A DNA stretch of 64,000 bases from Larix kaempferi (GCA_027924585.1 BSBM01000870.1:248001-312000); one strand, 5' to 3'; counted from the stretch's first letter, positions 22,125 through 34,889 are shown. The notes: generated by a model not told the origin, from the sequence alone. Made by a program: numbers and translations.

Positions 22125-23663
22125 GGCTCTTCTTTTTTTTAAATCTAGGGTTTTAAGAGCAAACCCATTATTCAGGAAAAATTTAATATGGTCATACCAT
22201 TCTGATGTCGGGGTATCAATAGCATTGACATAACCTATAGGAATGTCTTCTTCTTGTTCTCTTTCAATCTATTGTTGCCGGGGATCATTAGATTGAGCGG
22301 TAAGAAGGCAAAGGCCTTGACCTTCGACAATTTTGGCTGGCCTTATTTCCAAATCGTACTCTTGCAGAGCAGTCATCCAGTGGGATCTTTTTTCGCCCAA
22401 CTCCTTCTGTATCAGTATGTTTCTAATAGAAGAATACAGGACAACGACCTTCGTTCGAGATTTTAACAAATAAGGCCTGTAATGTTTAATAGACTTGTAG
22501 ACCACGTAGGCTTGTTTGTCAATTTGTGAATAGTTAAGCTCTGCACCCTTGAAGTTTGAACTCATGAAAGATATTGGAATCTCTGTATCTCTATCCTGTT
22601 TCTGGGTCAAAACAACTGCATAGGAGAAATCAGTGGCGAAAGTTAAGAGAATGAAATCCTTATCAAAATCCGGGGACATGAGGGCAAGAGCTTCAGCAAT
22701 AGCCTTACGAATTTCTACAAATGCATCCCTTTGTTCTTGCGACCAGGTAAACTGTACATCTTTCTTAACTAAATGCTATAAAGGTTTAACTATCTGAGCA
22801 AAATTAGGTACAAACCTGCGTACAAAGTAGATCTTACCCAAGAAGGACTGTATTGCTTTACGCGAACCTGGTAAGCCAATTTTTGAAATTGCATTTGTGC
22901 ATTCAGGGTCGATGATCATACCTTCCTTTGAGATGATGAAGCCTAACAACTTTCCCTCCGTGACTGCAAAAATGGATTTCTTGGGATTCAAGGAAATGCC
23001 AAATTTTCTGCAATGTTCAAAAACCTGCTTGAGAGCAAATAAGTGTTCATGTCATTTTTTTGAAAATATGGTAATATCATCTAAATAAACCACGACAGAA
23101 TTATGTGTTAGACCTTAGAAAGCTATATCCATAGCTCTTTGAAAGGTGGCTCCTGCATTAAACAGGCCGAAAGGCATTTGCCTGTAGGCGAAGGTGCCCC
23201 AAGGAGTTTTGAAAGCTATCTTTAATTGGTCATATGGAGCAACCATAACCTGGTTGTACCCTGAAAAACCATCTAGGAGAGAAAACATTTTCGACCCTGC
23301 TACCTTTTGGAGAATCTGTTCCATGGGGGGAACGGGATAGTTATCCTTTTCTGAGGCCCGGTTCAGATTCCTGAAATCTACACACAATTGGATTTCACCA
23401 CTTTTCTTGCGTACCGGCACCAAATTGGCTATCCATTGTGTATGCCTTACTGGAAAAATAATTCGGGCTATGAGTAGCTTTTCCAGTTCTTTTTTCACAA
23501 AAGGCTCTAAACAGGGATGCATTTTTCGTAGCTTCTGTTGATATGGTTTAACTTCTGGCTTCATGGGTATATTATGGTAGATGACGCTAGTGTCAAATGT
23601 TTTCAATTCACCATAGGTCCAAGTGAAGACATCTTTATATTCTTTACACAGTTTAATGATAAC
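22125..23663 (-). pseudogene. G1 reverse transcriptase and Ty3-type RNase H
   Basis: RT motifs include KKELEKLLIARIIFPVRHTQ, LVPVRKKSGEIQLCVDFRNL, DNYPVP, FSLLDGFSGYNQV, YRQMPFGLFNAGATFQRAM and an intact YLDD at 23076-23087. The thumb carries GFIISKEGM. RNase H follows with FATDFSYAVVLTQKQ and NYSQIDKQAYVVYKSIKHYR. In-frame stops lie at about 23115, 23054, 22779 and 22269. All pieces lie in one frame. Confidence 0.92.
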
Positions 23664-24716
23664 TCACCTTTCTTTTGGGGTGCAATCAATTCCTAAATTG
23701 ATAAAACAGGGCTCTTGCTCAGTCCCTAAATTGACTTGCTCATAATTAAGCAAAGAATTCTGTGTTTTACAATCGGTTTTATGTCTGAAATTGTCATGCA
23801 AATCATAAAACTTCTCCAAATTAATGACAGACTTCGGGATGACATTCAAGGAATCAGAAAGAGATTTTTCATGTTCACCCTCGTCTATAGCCGTATCCTG
23901 AAATGTGTCCTGGTTTGTTAAAAAATCAAGTATCTGCTGATCATCATTGAATACTTTCCAGTTTGTCACATTATTTGGTATGGAAGGCCTATACATTAGT
24001 TCTGTTGAAAATGTTTGAGGAGATAGGTCCTCTAGTGGAATCAATCTGGAAGCTGTATTTGCCAACAAGTCAGCATCAAAGTTATGAGACCTAGGAACTG
24101 AATTAATATTGAATGCAATAAAAGAGCTGGTAAGATCTCTTACCAATTTCTAATAATTCAACAAGCGGGGGGACAGGCAATGTATCTTATTCCTCACTTG
24201 TTTCACAATAATTTCTGAGTCTCTGAAGCAATTAATGATTGGTACTTTCAAGTCAATAGCCTTTTTTAGTCCGTGTATCAATGCTTCATACTCGGCCACA
24301 TTGTTAGTACAATCAAACTCTAATCTGCATGCAATCATAGTTTTTGTTCCTCTTGGATCTATAAGAATGCATCCTGCACCAACTCCATCCTTAGATTTAG
24401 AGCAGTCAAAAAACAATGTCCAAGAAATGGGATCTAATCTAAAATTGGTATTTACATTAAAAACATTATGTAAAATTTCTCCTGAGAATGGTAAAGAAGT
24501 GAGATGAGTCACATGAGATTCATTCTGTGCATTCTCCTGTGGCAAAACATCAGCTGATAAATTCCCGAAAAAGGTATCAAAGGTAAAACTTTCAATGTGC
24601 ATGTTGAAATAACCCACACGCTCACTTGCATCATTCAAATCTGTAACCGTCTGTTTCATAAAAGGTTCCCTGCTTATCTTGATCTTGTTTGGCTGACCAG
24701 TGTAGGGTAACCACAA
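23664..24716 (-). pseudogene. G1 archaeal-type RNase H placed before RT
   Basis: The segment shows WTLFFDCSKSKDGVGAGCIL, NNVAEYEALIHGLKKA, RDSEIIVKQV and HNFDADLLANTA. These are the four acidic motifs of the archaeal/plant-like RNase H (aRNH), with Asp, Glu, Asp and Asp present. It is separate from the Ty3-type RNase H after RT. It lies between protease and RT in the same frame. A TAG (near 24147) splits it. A tail of about 110 residues links to RT. In Tat elements this domain is thought to complement a weakened RNase H (established, approximate). Confidence 0.85.
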
Positions 24717-25637
24717 ATGGGACCAATCAGTGGCAAAATAACCTTTTAGCTTTTATGACCAGTCTCTACTAAGACACATACCATATGCTTCTGGAATATC
24801 AACAATGACTATATCAATTGTTTGATGGATTCAAGGATCAGCTGATAATGTAATTAAGACATTTTTGAGCCTTCCTACCACTCTGACTTTTGATCTGTCA
24901 AGTTGTACTATCTGAGTAGGGCAATGTTCCCATGTGGCATTCAACTTTTTGTAGACATACAGGGGCATCACATTTGATGAAGCACCAGAATCTATCATGC
25001 AATTATGTACGTTTCGGTTGAAAATCTCAAAGGTAAGTAGAAAAGACGGTGTCCTTTTGCTGCCATACTTTTGATCATCTAGTTTAGTGAAAGAATCAAG
25101 GTTATTATTCTGCAATTCTCTTGGTTGTTTAACCACCATACTTTTGGGAAAGGTATCCCTCATCGAAGGGATTTTCAATAATTCAAATAAAGAGATGTTT
25201 TCCTTTACTCTTTTAATCTCTTCAACTAAATTGTAATCCATCTCAGGAATGACTATATCCTTGTGGGGGACAGTCTTTCCTTTATTAGGAACAAGTGTAG
25301 AGGATGAGGGCTCTTGAGGGGGTTGAGGTTTAGAACTTGTGTTATAAGGATGTTGGACATTAAACACAGTCTCCGGTTCTTCTTCTTCTCCACACATAGG
25401 AATCTCTGAAAAGTAACTCACAGTGTTGATTTGTGGATCCTCATGCTCATTTTCTTCTTCCTCACGGGCTTGTGGATTAGGAACAGTTTCATCATTAAGG
25501 ACTTCTGGGGTGTTCTGACATTTTGCTGCTAGGGCTCTAAAGATAGAATAAATTTCTTCATTCGTGAGGCCTTTTGTTGGATTAGGAGGCGGTGGATTTG
25601 ATGGAGGTTGATAAGGTCTCCTAAAAGGTGGCCACAC
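24717..25637 (-). pseudogene. G1 Gag-Pol linker and aspartic protease
   Basis: A proline-rich linker (PPFRRPYQPPSNPPPPNP) and an acidic stretch lead to a retropepsin active site, NCMIDSGASSNVMPLYVYKK, at about 25005-24950. Downstream comes KVRVVGRLKNVLITLSADP. Stops follow near 24832 and 24755. The protease would process the polyprotein. No CCHC zinc knuckle is visible between gag and protease. Confidence 0.85.
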
Positions 25638-27044
25638 AAAACCTCTATTCTAGTTTTGATTTTCATTGATGGTTCTTTTCAAATCTACCATCTCATTTGA
25701 CATTTTCTGGATTAGCTTTTTCATGTCAGTTCTGTCAAATGGATCCTTACTTTGCGTAGTGGGTTTAGGAACACTATCATTCTTCTTCCTAGAAGTTGAA
25801 GGCTATTCATCTGCAATCTTTGGATTGTCCTTAAGACAAAAAATTTCTTTCTCGACTTGTATTGCTTCAGCAAACACTTCCAGCAAAGTCCCCTTTTCTG
25901 CTCATTTCACCCACATTGAAATTGAAGCAAATAGGCCCTTTTTATAGTAGGCTATCAACAATTCTTCATCAGGAAGAAGATTGATAGGAATTCTATTATT
26001 TAAGTATTAGAACCTCTGGTTGAAATCTTTAACCCTTTCTTTCCCTTTAATTTTCATGGAAGATAATTCCAAAACAAGATCTTGTGGTGTTTTGTCATCT
26101 CCAAACTTTTGGATGAATAATTTCTCAAACTCATCCCAATAAACAATAGACCTTGGTGGTAGGGCAAAATACCAGGTAGCTTCTTTTCCTTCAAAAGTAT
26201 AAGGAAAGAGTCTGCAGATCACATCTTCGTAAATGACACTTCTAAGCCTAATAGCCTGCATGAAGGTTTTAATGTGGTCCATGGCAGGTGATTTGTCATC
26301 TGGGTTAAACTTGGGTAACCACTTCTCAGGGTTTTTGGGTAGTCTGTGCTGGTCTCCAAGTACCGATACTACATCTTGGTCAAGCCAAGGTCTATTCTGG
26401 CCTTCTGCAGCCATCGTTGGTTCTTCCTCTTCTTCTTCTAATGAAGAGCTTGAAGAAAGTTCACTGTCTAAGGAAGAGGATGAAGGAGGAGATGGTGGTG
26501 GTCCACCAATCTCAAATTTTGGCTGATCTTGTGTTTCCTGAAATTTTTTTCCAAGGCTGTATTCCGGGGAACCTGATTGACCAACTGCTTCTTGATTTTG
26601 AGGTTGTGGATTAACTATTTGTTGATGTTCAATATTGTTATCAGTTGTCTATTGGATAGTTGGTTCACTGATCTGTGAAACTGTGTCTTGCTGAATTTCT
26701 TGATTACTGGTCTGCAGAAAATTTTGTAAATTGATCACTACAAAACCACGTCCTTGTTGATCAACAATTCTTTGTTCTGCCCTAGCAACCCTATTAGCTA
26801 ATGTTTTCAATATCTGCTCAAGTGAGAGTATTCGTCTGGTAGGTGATACAATAAAGATATTTTCTCTATTTTCCTGTTGTGTTGCAGATACAACAGGTGT
26901 AAAAAAATTTTGAGCAGGTGTAACAGGGGCGACCGTGGGTTGTGGCTTTGTTGGTTGTTCAAATGTTGAAGCCCTTGATTGGCTTCAAGTTTGAACAGTT
27001 GAAGTATTTGTTGGAGGAGGTTTCTTAGTGGCTTGTTTAGGCAT
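25638..27044 (-). pseudogene. G1 gag
   Basis: The likely start is the ATG at 27044 (MPKQATKKPP), 13 bases inside the PBS and in frame with the rest. The retrotransposon Gag domain is at 26414-26007, with PEKWLPKFNPDD, ATWYFALPPRSIVYWDEF and QDLVLELSSMKIKGKERV. Stops occur near 26985, 26650, 26007, 25905, 25800 and 25650, mostly TAG or TGA. The region before the domain is Ser/Glu-rich. It forms the particle shell in functional relatives. Confidence 0.88.
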
Positions 27045-27056
27045 GTTGTACTATTG

Positions 27057-27074
27057 GCCCTCCTTCTAGCACCA
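27057..27074 (-). promoter_or_regulatory. G1 primer binding site candidate
   Basis: On the minus strand TGGTGCTAGAAGGAGGGC lies two bases inside the LTR. The TGG pairs with a tRNA CCA end. I cannot name the tRNA with confidence. Confidence 0.6.
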
Positions 27075-28187
27075 TTTGTCGATGCCTCGGTTGTGCAGGT
27101 TAGATGCAAAAGGTGTTGGAATGTTCCAAGGCAATCAATAGAGGAAGAAAACAAAAGTTGAAAGGCTTCAAAAGACCCTGCACAAGGGAAATTCTATCCC
27201 CAACCTATTTGGTGTGGTGATCCCCCATAGATATTAGGCCTCTGCTGGCACTCTAAGAGTAAATGAGTTGACCTATAAGATCAGTTTTCTAGTCAACGAA
27301 AACCAAGGTGTGGATATGGTAAAACAAAGCTAACCTAACCTATTTTAGAAACAGGAAACTAGTCTAAGTCAGTCCTATTCTAAAATGAAAGCTTGATCTT
27401 GTGCAGATTAACCCTGAGGTGTGGTGAATAAGTAAATTACATCCTTTCGCAGAAATGCTTTTAGTTTTTTTACTTATTAATTTAAATCACTATCTATTAA
27501 TGAAAATTAAGAGACAATAATTCAAATGCTTAAGCTTGTTTAAGATGAATCTGTAACCACTTTGCTAATTGAAAAATTAACAATAATTATTGTGATATGA
27601 ATCACTTGCAGAAATCGATAAAGAAAGTATTTAAATTGAAGAAACTCAATAAAACACTTTTCAGCATAAGTCAATTATACAGGGAAACCAATATAACAGA
27701 TTCATACACTTAAACATATGCAAAAGACATCATGCACTGTAGATGACAATATGAAGACAACAATCAGAAATTCTCAAATAAACTTGAAGAATAACAAGAC
27801 ATAGATCAAAAGATAACTTTACTGTATTAAAAGAGCTCTTGCACAAAAAAATACAAAAGGCTCTTCTAAACAGAGTATCTCTAGTCTAGTCTCCTACTGA
27901 TTTGAAACTCCAAAATTACCAACCCCTAACTACGAGAGGTATCCTTCTTTAAATAATTACAACAGAGTGCCAAAATAGAGATCCCTAGAAAACAAAGATT
28001 ACAAAATCGGATCCAACTATTGATCCAAGAAATCTTGCCATTTCTCATAAATGTCTAACAATTCATCTAAGTTTGGGAAGTTGACAGATTCTAAAGATAA
28101 CTGAGCATTGCACACGTTATTCTCCATGTCATGTTTTGCCAGCTTGTGCCAAGTGCGAAGATACATGTGAATCTTGCCCTGCATGAT

Positions 28188-28791
28188 TGTTAAAATTCAA
28201 TATGCTAACACAGAAAATAGCAGCATTACATTCCATTTCACAATAATAGCATATACAAGATCATTGAAGAAACAACAAGCACAGCATAAACACAAGAGAC
28301 ACAGATTTATCCTGGGAAACCCTCATGGGGTAGAAAACCCAACAAAGCTTCCTCAATATAGATGACCAGCAAATACAAAAGATGTAACCCTGAGCATAAG
28401 CTCCTCCTTCTCCATAGCAGACCTCTCTCTCATAAGTGCGGCACTCTCAAGTGAGTGAGTGTGTGTAAAATGAGGAATACACCTCCTCTATTTATACACT
28501 ACTCCGACTTGTATTTTACACAAATCATGTAGGATCGTATTTAACCATTGGGTTAAATACCCCACTACAACTGACTGGGCCGACCCCTCTAGGGTGGTCT
28601 AATAACCCTTTGACCCACATAACACATACAGGGCCGACCCCCACTAGGGAAGTCTAATAACCCAAGTTACCACAACCTGATGGAGGAATAAACATCTCCG
28701 GATATACAATAAGATCTTCAAGAGGGAATGAAACATCTCCAGAATAATAAAGTACAAATATAATATTCTTTGAAGTTACAATATCTCAACA
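28188..28791 (-). repeat. Copia B 3' LTR
   Basis: It begins TGTTAAAATTCAATATGC on the + strand and ends ATATCTCAACA. A minus-strand TATAAATAG lies at 28488-28496. The partner is 34904-35506. Confidence 0.92.
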
Positions 28792-28984
28792 CTCCCCCTT
28801 AACGAGAACGATATTATAATAGCATTTGCATGAGCAAGGAGTCATCAACATCATACATGATACATCTATAAATCATTGGAAGGTTTCTCAATATCATCAG
28901 TCACTCAAGCAGTTACTGGAACATCTTCAATACTGGAACATCAACATCTTCAGTACTGAGTCTTTATCTTCTGCAGCACTCAAA

Positions 28985-29645
28985 CAGCTACAACAACATC
29001 AACACCTGGATCCTCACGATCATCAGCATCGTCATCTCACGATCATCAGCATCATCATCACACAATCATCAACATTGTCATCACACGATCATCAGCATCG
29101 TCATCACACGATCATCAGCATCATCATCACACGATCATCAACATCGTCATCACATGATCATCAACATCATCATCACACGATCATCAGCATCGTCATCACA
29201 CGATCATCAACATTGTCATCACATGATCATCAACATCGTCATCTAGATCATCACGATCAGCATCATCGTCATCTAGATCATCACGAGCAACATCATAGTC
29301 ATCTAGATCATCACGATCAGCAGTATCATCATCTAGATCATCACGATCAACATCATCGTCATCTAGATCATCACGATCAGCAGCATCGTCATCTAGATCA
29401 TCACGATCAACAACATCATCAATACAAGTATAAATATCATTAATACAAGTATCCTCATCAATACAAGTATACATATCATCAATACAAGTATCCTCATCAA
29501 TACAAGTATACACATCATCAATACAAGTATCCTCATCAATACAAGTATACATATCATCTATACAAGTATCCTCATCAATACAAGTATACACATCATCAAT
29601 ACAAGTATCCTCATCAATACAAGTATACACAATAGCAACATACCC
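28985..29645. repeat. CATC/GATCATC and CAATACAAGTAT repeat arrays in copia B
   Basis: 28985-29240 is an array of 23-24 bp units such as ACGATCATCAGCATCGTCAT. 29240-29410 has 30-bp units with CTAGATCATCACGATCA. 29415-29635 alternates CAATACAAGTATCCTCAT and CAATACAAGTATACACATC in units of about 42 bp. The 205-codon and 153-codon open frames here encode only repeat-derived His- or Asp-rich strings. Confidence 0.88.
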
Positions 29646-29654
29646 TGCAACACA

Positions 29655-31075
29655 CAAGATCCTATTACGGGATGATCAATCCCTCTCACTTTAGGACATA
29701 GGTCCAAGGATGATACAATCCTGATCTGCTTACGAGATGATCAGTCCCTCTCAGTTTAAGACATCTCTCATGTCTATGGATGATGCAATCCAAATCAACT
29801 TACAAGATGATCAATCCTTATCACTTTAAGACACCTCACCATGTCTAGGGACGATGCAATCCTGAATCAACTTACAGGATGATTAGTCCTTATCACTTTA
29901 AGACACCTCACCATGTCTAGGGATGATGCAATCTCGAATCAACTTACAGGATGATTAGTCCTTATCACTTTAAGACACCTCACCATGTCTAGGGACGATG
30001 CAATCCCGAATCAACTTACAGGATGATTAGTCCTTATCACTTTAAGACACCTCACCATGTCTAGGGATGATGCAATCCCGAATCAGCTTACAGGATGATT
30101 ATTCCTTATCACTTTAAGACACCTCACCATGTCTAGGGACGATGCAATCCCGAGTCAACTTACAGGATGATTAGTCCTTATCACTTTAAGACACCTCACC
30201 ATGTCTAGGGACGATGCAATCCCGAATCAACTTACGGGATGATTAGTCCTTATCACTTTAAGACACCTCACCCTGTCTAGGGACGATGCAATCCCAAATC
30301 AACTTACAGGATGATTAGTCCTTATCACTTTAAGACACCTCACCATGTCTAGGGACGATGCAATCCCAATCTACTTACAGGATGATTAATCCTTATCACT
30401 TTAGGACATAAGTCCAAGGACGATGCAATCCTGATCCACTTACGAGATGATCAATCCCTATCACTTTGGGACATAAGTCCAAGGACGATGCAATCCTGAT
30501 CCACTTACGGTATGATCAATCCCTATCACTTTGGGACATAAGTCCAAGGATGATGCAATCCTAATCCACTTACGGGATGATCAATCCCTATCACTTTAGG
30601 ACATAAGTGCAAGGATGATGCAATCCTATCACATACATTTTGAACCAAACGCTCAGGGATGATGCAGTCCTATCACGTCCACTAGGGACCACTTTCTCGG
30701 AGACATACGTCTACGGATCTCTTTTAGGACATGTGTCCAGGGATGATACAATCCTCTCATCCACTAGGGACCACATTCTCGGAGACATCTATCTATGGAT
30801 CACTTTAGAACTGAAGTCCAGGGATGATACAATCCTCTCGTCCACTAGGGACCACATTCTTGGAGACATCTGTCTACGGATCCTTTTAGAACATGTGTTC
30901 AAGGATGATGCAATCCCTCTTCTTTCTCGGAGACATATGTCTACGGATCCTTTTAGAACATGTGTTCAAGGATGATGCAATCCCTCTTCTTTCTAGGAGA
31001 CATATGTCTACGGATCCTTTTAGAACATGTGTTCAAGGATGATGCAATCCCCTTGTCAACTTAGACCCTGTCTAA
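29655..31075. repeat. 72-bp tandem array and second block in copia B
   Basis: About 13 contiguous units run from 29655 to 30630. The core period is 72 bp (GATGATTAGTCCTTATCACT, then CACCTCACCATGTCTAGG, then GATGCAATCC). Units at the right end are about 61-66 bp. A related block at 30640-31075 repeats GGAGACATATGTCTACGGAT plus GATGATGCAATCC in units of 55-95 bp. The units touch each other with no unique spacers, so this is not a CRISPR array. Confidence 0.9.
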
Positions 31076-31215
31076 GGACCATCCAACAACCTCTCTGTCA
31101 ACATCACCAATATAGGTATCCACATCATCAACCTCACTGTCGATGCAGGCAATCTCGTCATAAGTGACCACATCACTCCCCCTCTCGAGGAGGGTCCTAC
31201 CAACCTTGTCTCGAA

Positions 31216-32350
31216 AAATACTCAAACTTTTCTTAAGGTAGAGGTTTGGTTAGTACATCGGTAACTTGTTCACTTGAGGTAGAGGTTTGGTTAGTACATC
31301 GGCAACTTGTTACAAATTTGAACTTTATAGTTCCTCTCTGCACCATATCATGGAACACTAGATTCTCTGCCATCTTGATACAACTCTGTTTGTCACATAG
31401 GATCACAGTTGGGTCTATCTCTAAGTCAAACAATCCAGAAGCCATATTGCTTCACAACTAGCAGAGCAACCAGCCATATATTCCGCTTGTGCTGAGAGCC
31501 ACACTAGACTGCTTCCAGCTAAACCACGATATCATGGCTGGTTCCAGACAATAACATCCTCTCGATGTGTTCTTCCTATCTGATACACTTTCTTCCCAAT
31601 CAACATCTATGTAGCCATCTGAAGTCATGATCTCCAAGATAGCATAGATCAAAGTCTATCGTGTCCTTTAGGTACCTCATCACATGCTTTGCAACTATTA
31701 GGTGAACATATCTAGTTTCCACTAGATACTGACTCAAGGTGTTCACAGCAAAGCATGTATCTGTCCTAGTATTTGTTAGATACATCAATGACCCAATAAT
31801 TTGTCTGTACAGAGTTATATACACTAACTCTGATGAGTCATTCACTAATAGCTTCAAGTTGGAATCCATGCGAGTGGCCATTCCAACATATCAAGTCCTT
31901 TTAATATTTCTCGGCATACTTTCCCTAGTTGAGAAAGATTCCTTCTGAGCCTTTCCATACTTCCAGACCTAGGAAGTAATGCATCAATCTAAGATCTTTC
32001 ATTTTCATTTCTGCAGCCATCTATCTGTGCCATCTCTTGTTAGATCGGTCTACTGATATGAGCCTCAACATCATTCGAACTCTGTGGTGAGTTCCTTCTT
32101 GCATCCATGCCATTTGTGTATAGAAACCATATTCAAACCATATTCAACCTTGTAGCAAAGGTTGAGATCCACATCACCCATGATGATCATTAAGCTCATC
32201 AATTGATTATCGATCCTGGGTACCCATACAGAACCTGATTCACACTTCTTCTTTAATTACACCATTAAGAGAATGGTCTTATCTAGCCAATTGGAGAAAA
32301 CATCTCATCATGATTCTCTTCCTCTTTCTAAGAGAATCTTCTAGGCACAA
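31216..32350 (-). pseudogene. Copia B remnant of RT and RNase H
   Basis: The readable pieces are LYRQIIGSLMYLTNTRTDT, FAVNTLSQYL, VAKHVMRYLKDT, DGYIDVDWEESVSDRKNTS, MISWFSWKQSSVALST, VILCDKQSCIKMAENLVFH and DVLTKPLP. They mark the RT tail and RNase H of copia. The pieces are in different frames. Upstream (31950-32350) only scraps of RT can be followed. A 37-bp duplication with GAGGTAGAGGTTTGGTTAGT occurs at about 31232 and 31276. Confidence 0.85.
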
Positions 32351-34889
32351 GCCTTCTATAGTGTGTTTGATTTGTAAATCTTTTTGTTGAACATCCATCG
32401 CTTGTTTAGTGTTCATCATTCATCATGATATTTCCTACAAATCAAAATTAAGTACATGATTAGTAATACTTCATAATCATCAAATCATATTGACATTATA
32501 ACCTATTATGCATACAGATATCATTTACATAGTTATGCAACTATTTTGACCAATACTTTGGCACAACACTTTCCCATATCCTGTATGCATACAATGGCTA
32601 TCTAGATGCCTTCCATCTCTACCAGAACATACTATCGAGAGTGTGCACAACTCTCAGCATGTCAGCAAAGAGGTTTCATTCTAGACAAGCAACAATTGAA
32701 TGTTTGTCCAACTTACCAATCATATGCATATTAGTAGTATACTGTTCAATGCTCTATGAATGTTTACACTCAACATGATATATTCTAGGAATACAAATAT
32801 GCATACAAGCAATATTATTTACTATTTCAAATAACAACTCAAATACTTATCTTTTATGTTTGTGTGGTTTCCTCTCGCTTGATCTTCTATATGTCTTTTG
32901 AACTTCTATTCATTATGTACCACTGTGCATGCTCAAGTGTGCACTAGTGTCATCCTCATGATCTCATACACAAACATACATTTATTAGTATATTCTCAAT
33001 ATTATCAAAACATTATAATTCTAAATAATCTTGAATATGTATAGTCATGATCATTAGTATTCGGGGTTACAAGGAAGTCTTCTTTTACTCATGCATATCA
33101 TCAATCAAGATAAAAGACATAATATGCATAATCCCTTGATTACTACCTTTATGAATAAGCATATCTAATCATACCAAGTATACTTATATAAGGGATCCTA
33201 ACACAAGGTAAGATTCATAGGAAACATACCTGGATTAGTATATCTGTTTAACATACCTAATCAATATCTTCTTTGTTCTCTTCAATGATTTAGAGATCCT
33301 GTGCTAGAACTTGCATATCTCATAGGTTAAGCATAATATAACAAAGTAATACATACCTCGTAAGTAGAACAAATATTATGGATGAGTCTTTGTCTTCATG
33401 TTGTCATGGTCATGGAACTTGATTTGTCTTTCGTGATGTACTTGTATCTTGTTAGCAGACAACATCAACCTCATACAACACCATACTGTATTAGTACAAT
33501 CATGTATCCCTAATCAATGAATATATTCGATCATTCACATGCATGCATACTGTTACTTGGGTGATAAGACAATTCTAACATTAATCAAGATTGTACTAAT
33601 AAATAATATGAAGACAAACACATTATGAACTTAATCAGGAATCAGATTTCAAGACATACCTGAACCTCCTTAAGTCATACCTGTCGAGACTTCTTATAGT
33701 CTTCTTATGTAAGGCCTTAGCCTCAACTCACCCTGTAACTGGATCTAGAGTTTGATTAGGGTTTGCTAGAGAAACCCTAAAAATTCAATCTTTGACTTTC
33801 ACACTTTTGAATGGATGGAATGATGTGTCTTCTTGAGCTGATCAAACTAGCATACTTCAATTTTGAAATCTCCAAAATTTGACCCCTCAAAATTTGCCTT
33901 CGAAACTTCTGGATCTTCTGGATAGGATCCCGAACTAGGGTTTGATGAGGCCCACCCTTCTACCCAATCAAGAGGTTCAATCCAAGGATCTAAACTCTTA
34001 TTTTTCTAAGGAGCTTCCAATTGTGGTTACAGACTTAAAAAAATTCCAACTATTGCTGAAGCCCTAATTTTCCATCTTTCCGATCAAAATCCCGAACTAG
34101 GGTTTGATCAAGCCCGGTCTTCTACCCAACCAAAAAATTCGATATTGGTCTCTAAATTTCGATTTTCCTGAGTAGCATTCAGCTGTGGATTCCGATTCCA
34201 AAAATTCTAACTTTCTTCGAAACCCTAAATTCCGGAAGCCATGAATAAAGGTGCTCCAAAAATAATTATGTTTTGACAGAAATATGTACCTGATTGTTTC
34301 TACTGTAACTCTGAAATTTTCACTCCACAGGGTCTGAAAACGTTTTTGGGGGTATCCTAACCTGTCATCTTTCCATCCCGACAGGTCTAACCTCAATTGG
34401 ATTTTCTGATAGAGAGTTATGCCAAGTGTCGCAACATGACCTGTTTATGGCATAAAACAAGAGAGCAAACTTGTACGGAGTTCCACGTGTCACTGGTTCA
34501 ACTTCGGCCTCTGAAAACTTTTCTTGAGATAGTACAGTCTATGTACTACTTGTCACTTTTTACAAAATTTCAATTGGATCTTCCTAGCCCAATTTATGAC
34601 CTTTTTTCCTAGGTCACCTGATTTTGACTGAGATCTAGAAGAGGCAGAAACCTTAACTTGTATTGATCATAACTCACAAAGTACAATGAATATGAGGGTT
34701 CCCTTTGGAAAAAAGGTACCTAGGGATGTTATCTACAACCTGTAAAGGTTTCATATCTTGAACCTTCGCCAAAATGTATTTATAGCGAAAGTTCCACGAT
34801 GACTGGTTTTTGCTATGTAAAACCCAAACCTTCAAATTGTCGCAAGTGAAGCAAGTGTCATAAGTGCCATACATTGCCTTCCTTCAGGT
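32351..34889 (-). other. Copia B long untranslated leader
   Basis: These 2.5 kb between PBS and the coding remnant have no gene. Blocks match the copia C leader (49769-52091 plus 60205-60480) and part of the copia D leader. A segment of about 150 bp is tandemly duplicated (about 33930-34080 and 34085-34235, each with CCCGAACTAGGGTTTGAT). The 99-codon frame at 34097-34396 lies in the duplicated part and is unsupported. Confidence 0.7.

Noticed and set aside
26807-27154. 115-codon minus frame at the G1 gag start
   Set aside because: It crosses the LTR/PBS boundary and is in a different frame from gag. The gag frame starts at 27044.
28826-29657. 205-codon + frame and 153-codon - frame rich in His, Asp and Cys-Ile-Asp repeats
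   Set aside because: Both are translations of simple CATC and CAATACAAGTAT arrays in the copia B 3' region.
29655-30630. Possible CRISPR-like array
   Set aside because: Units are contiguous 72-bp repeats without unique spacers, in plant DNA inside a retrotransposon.
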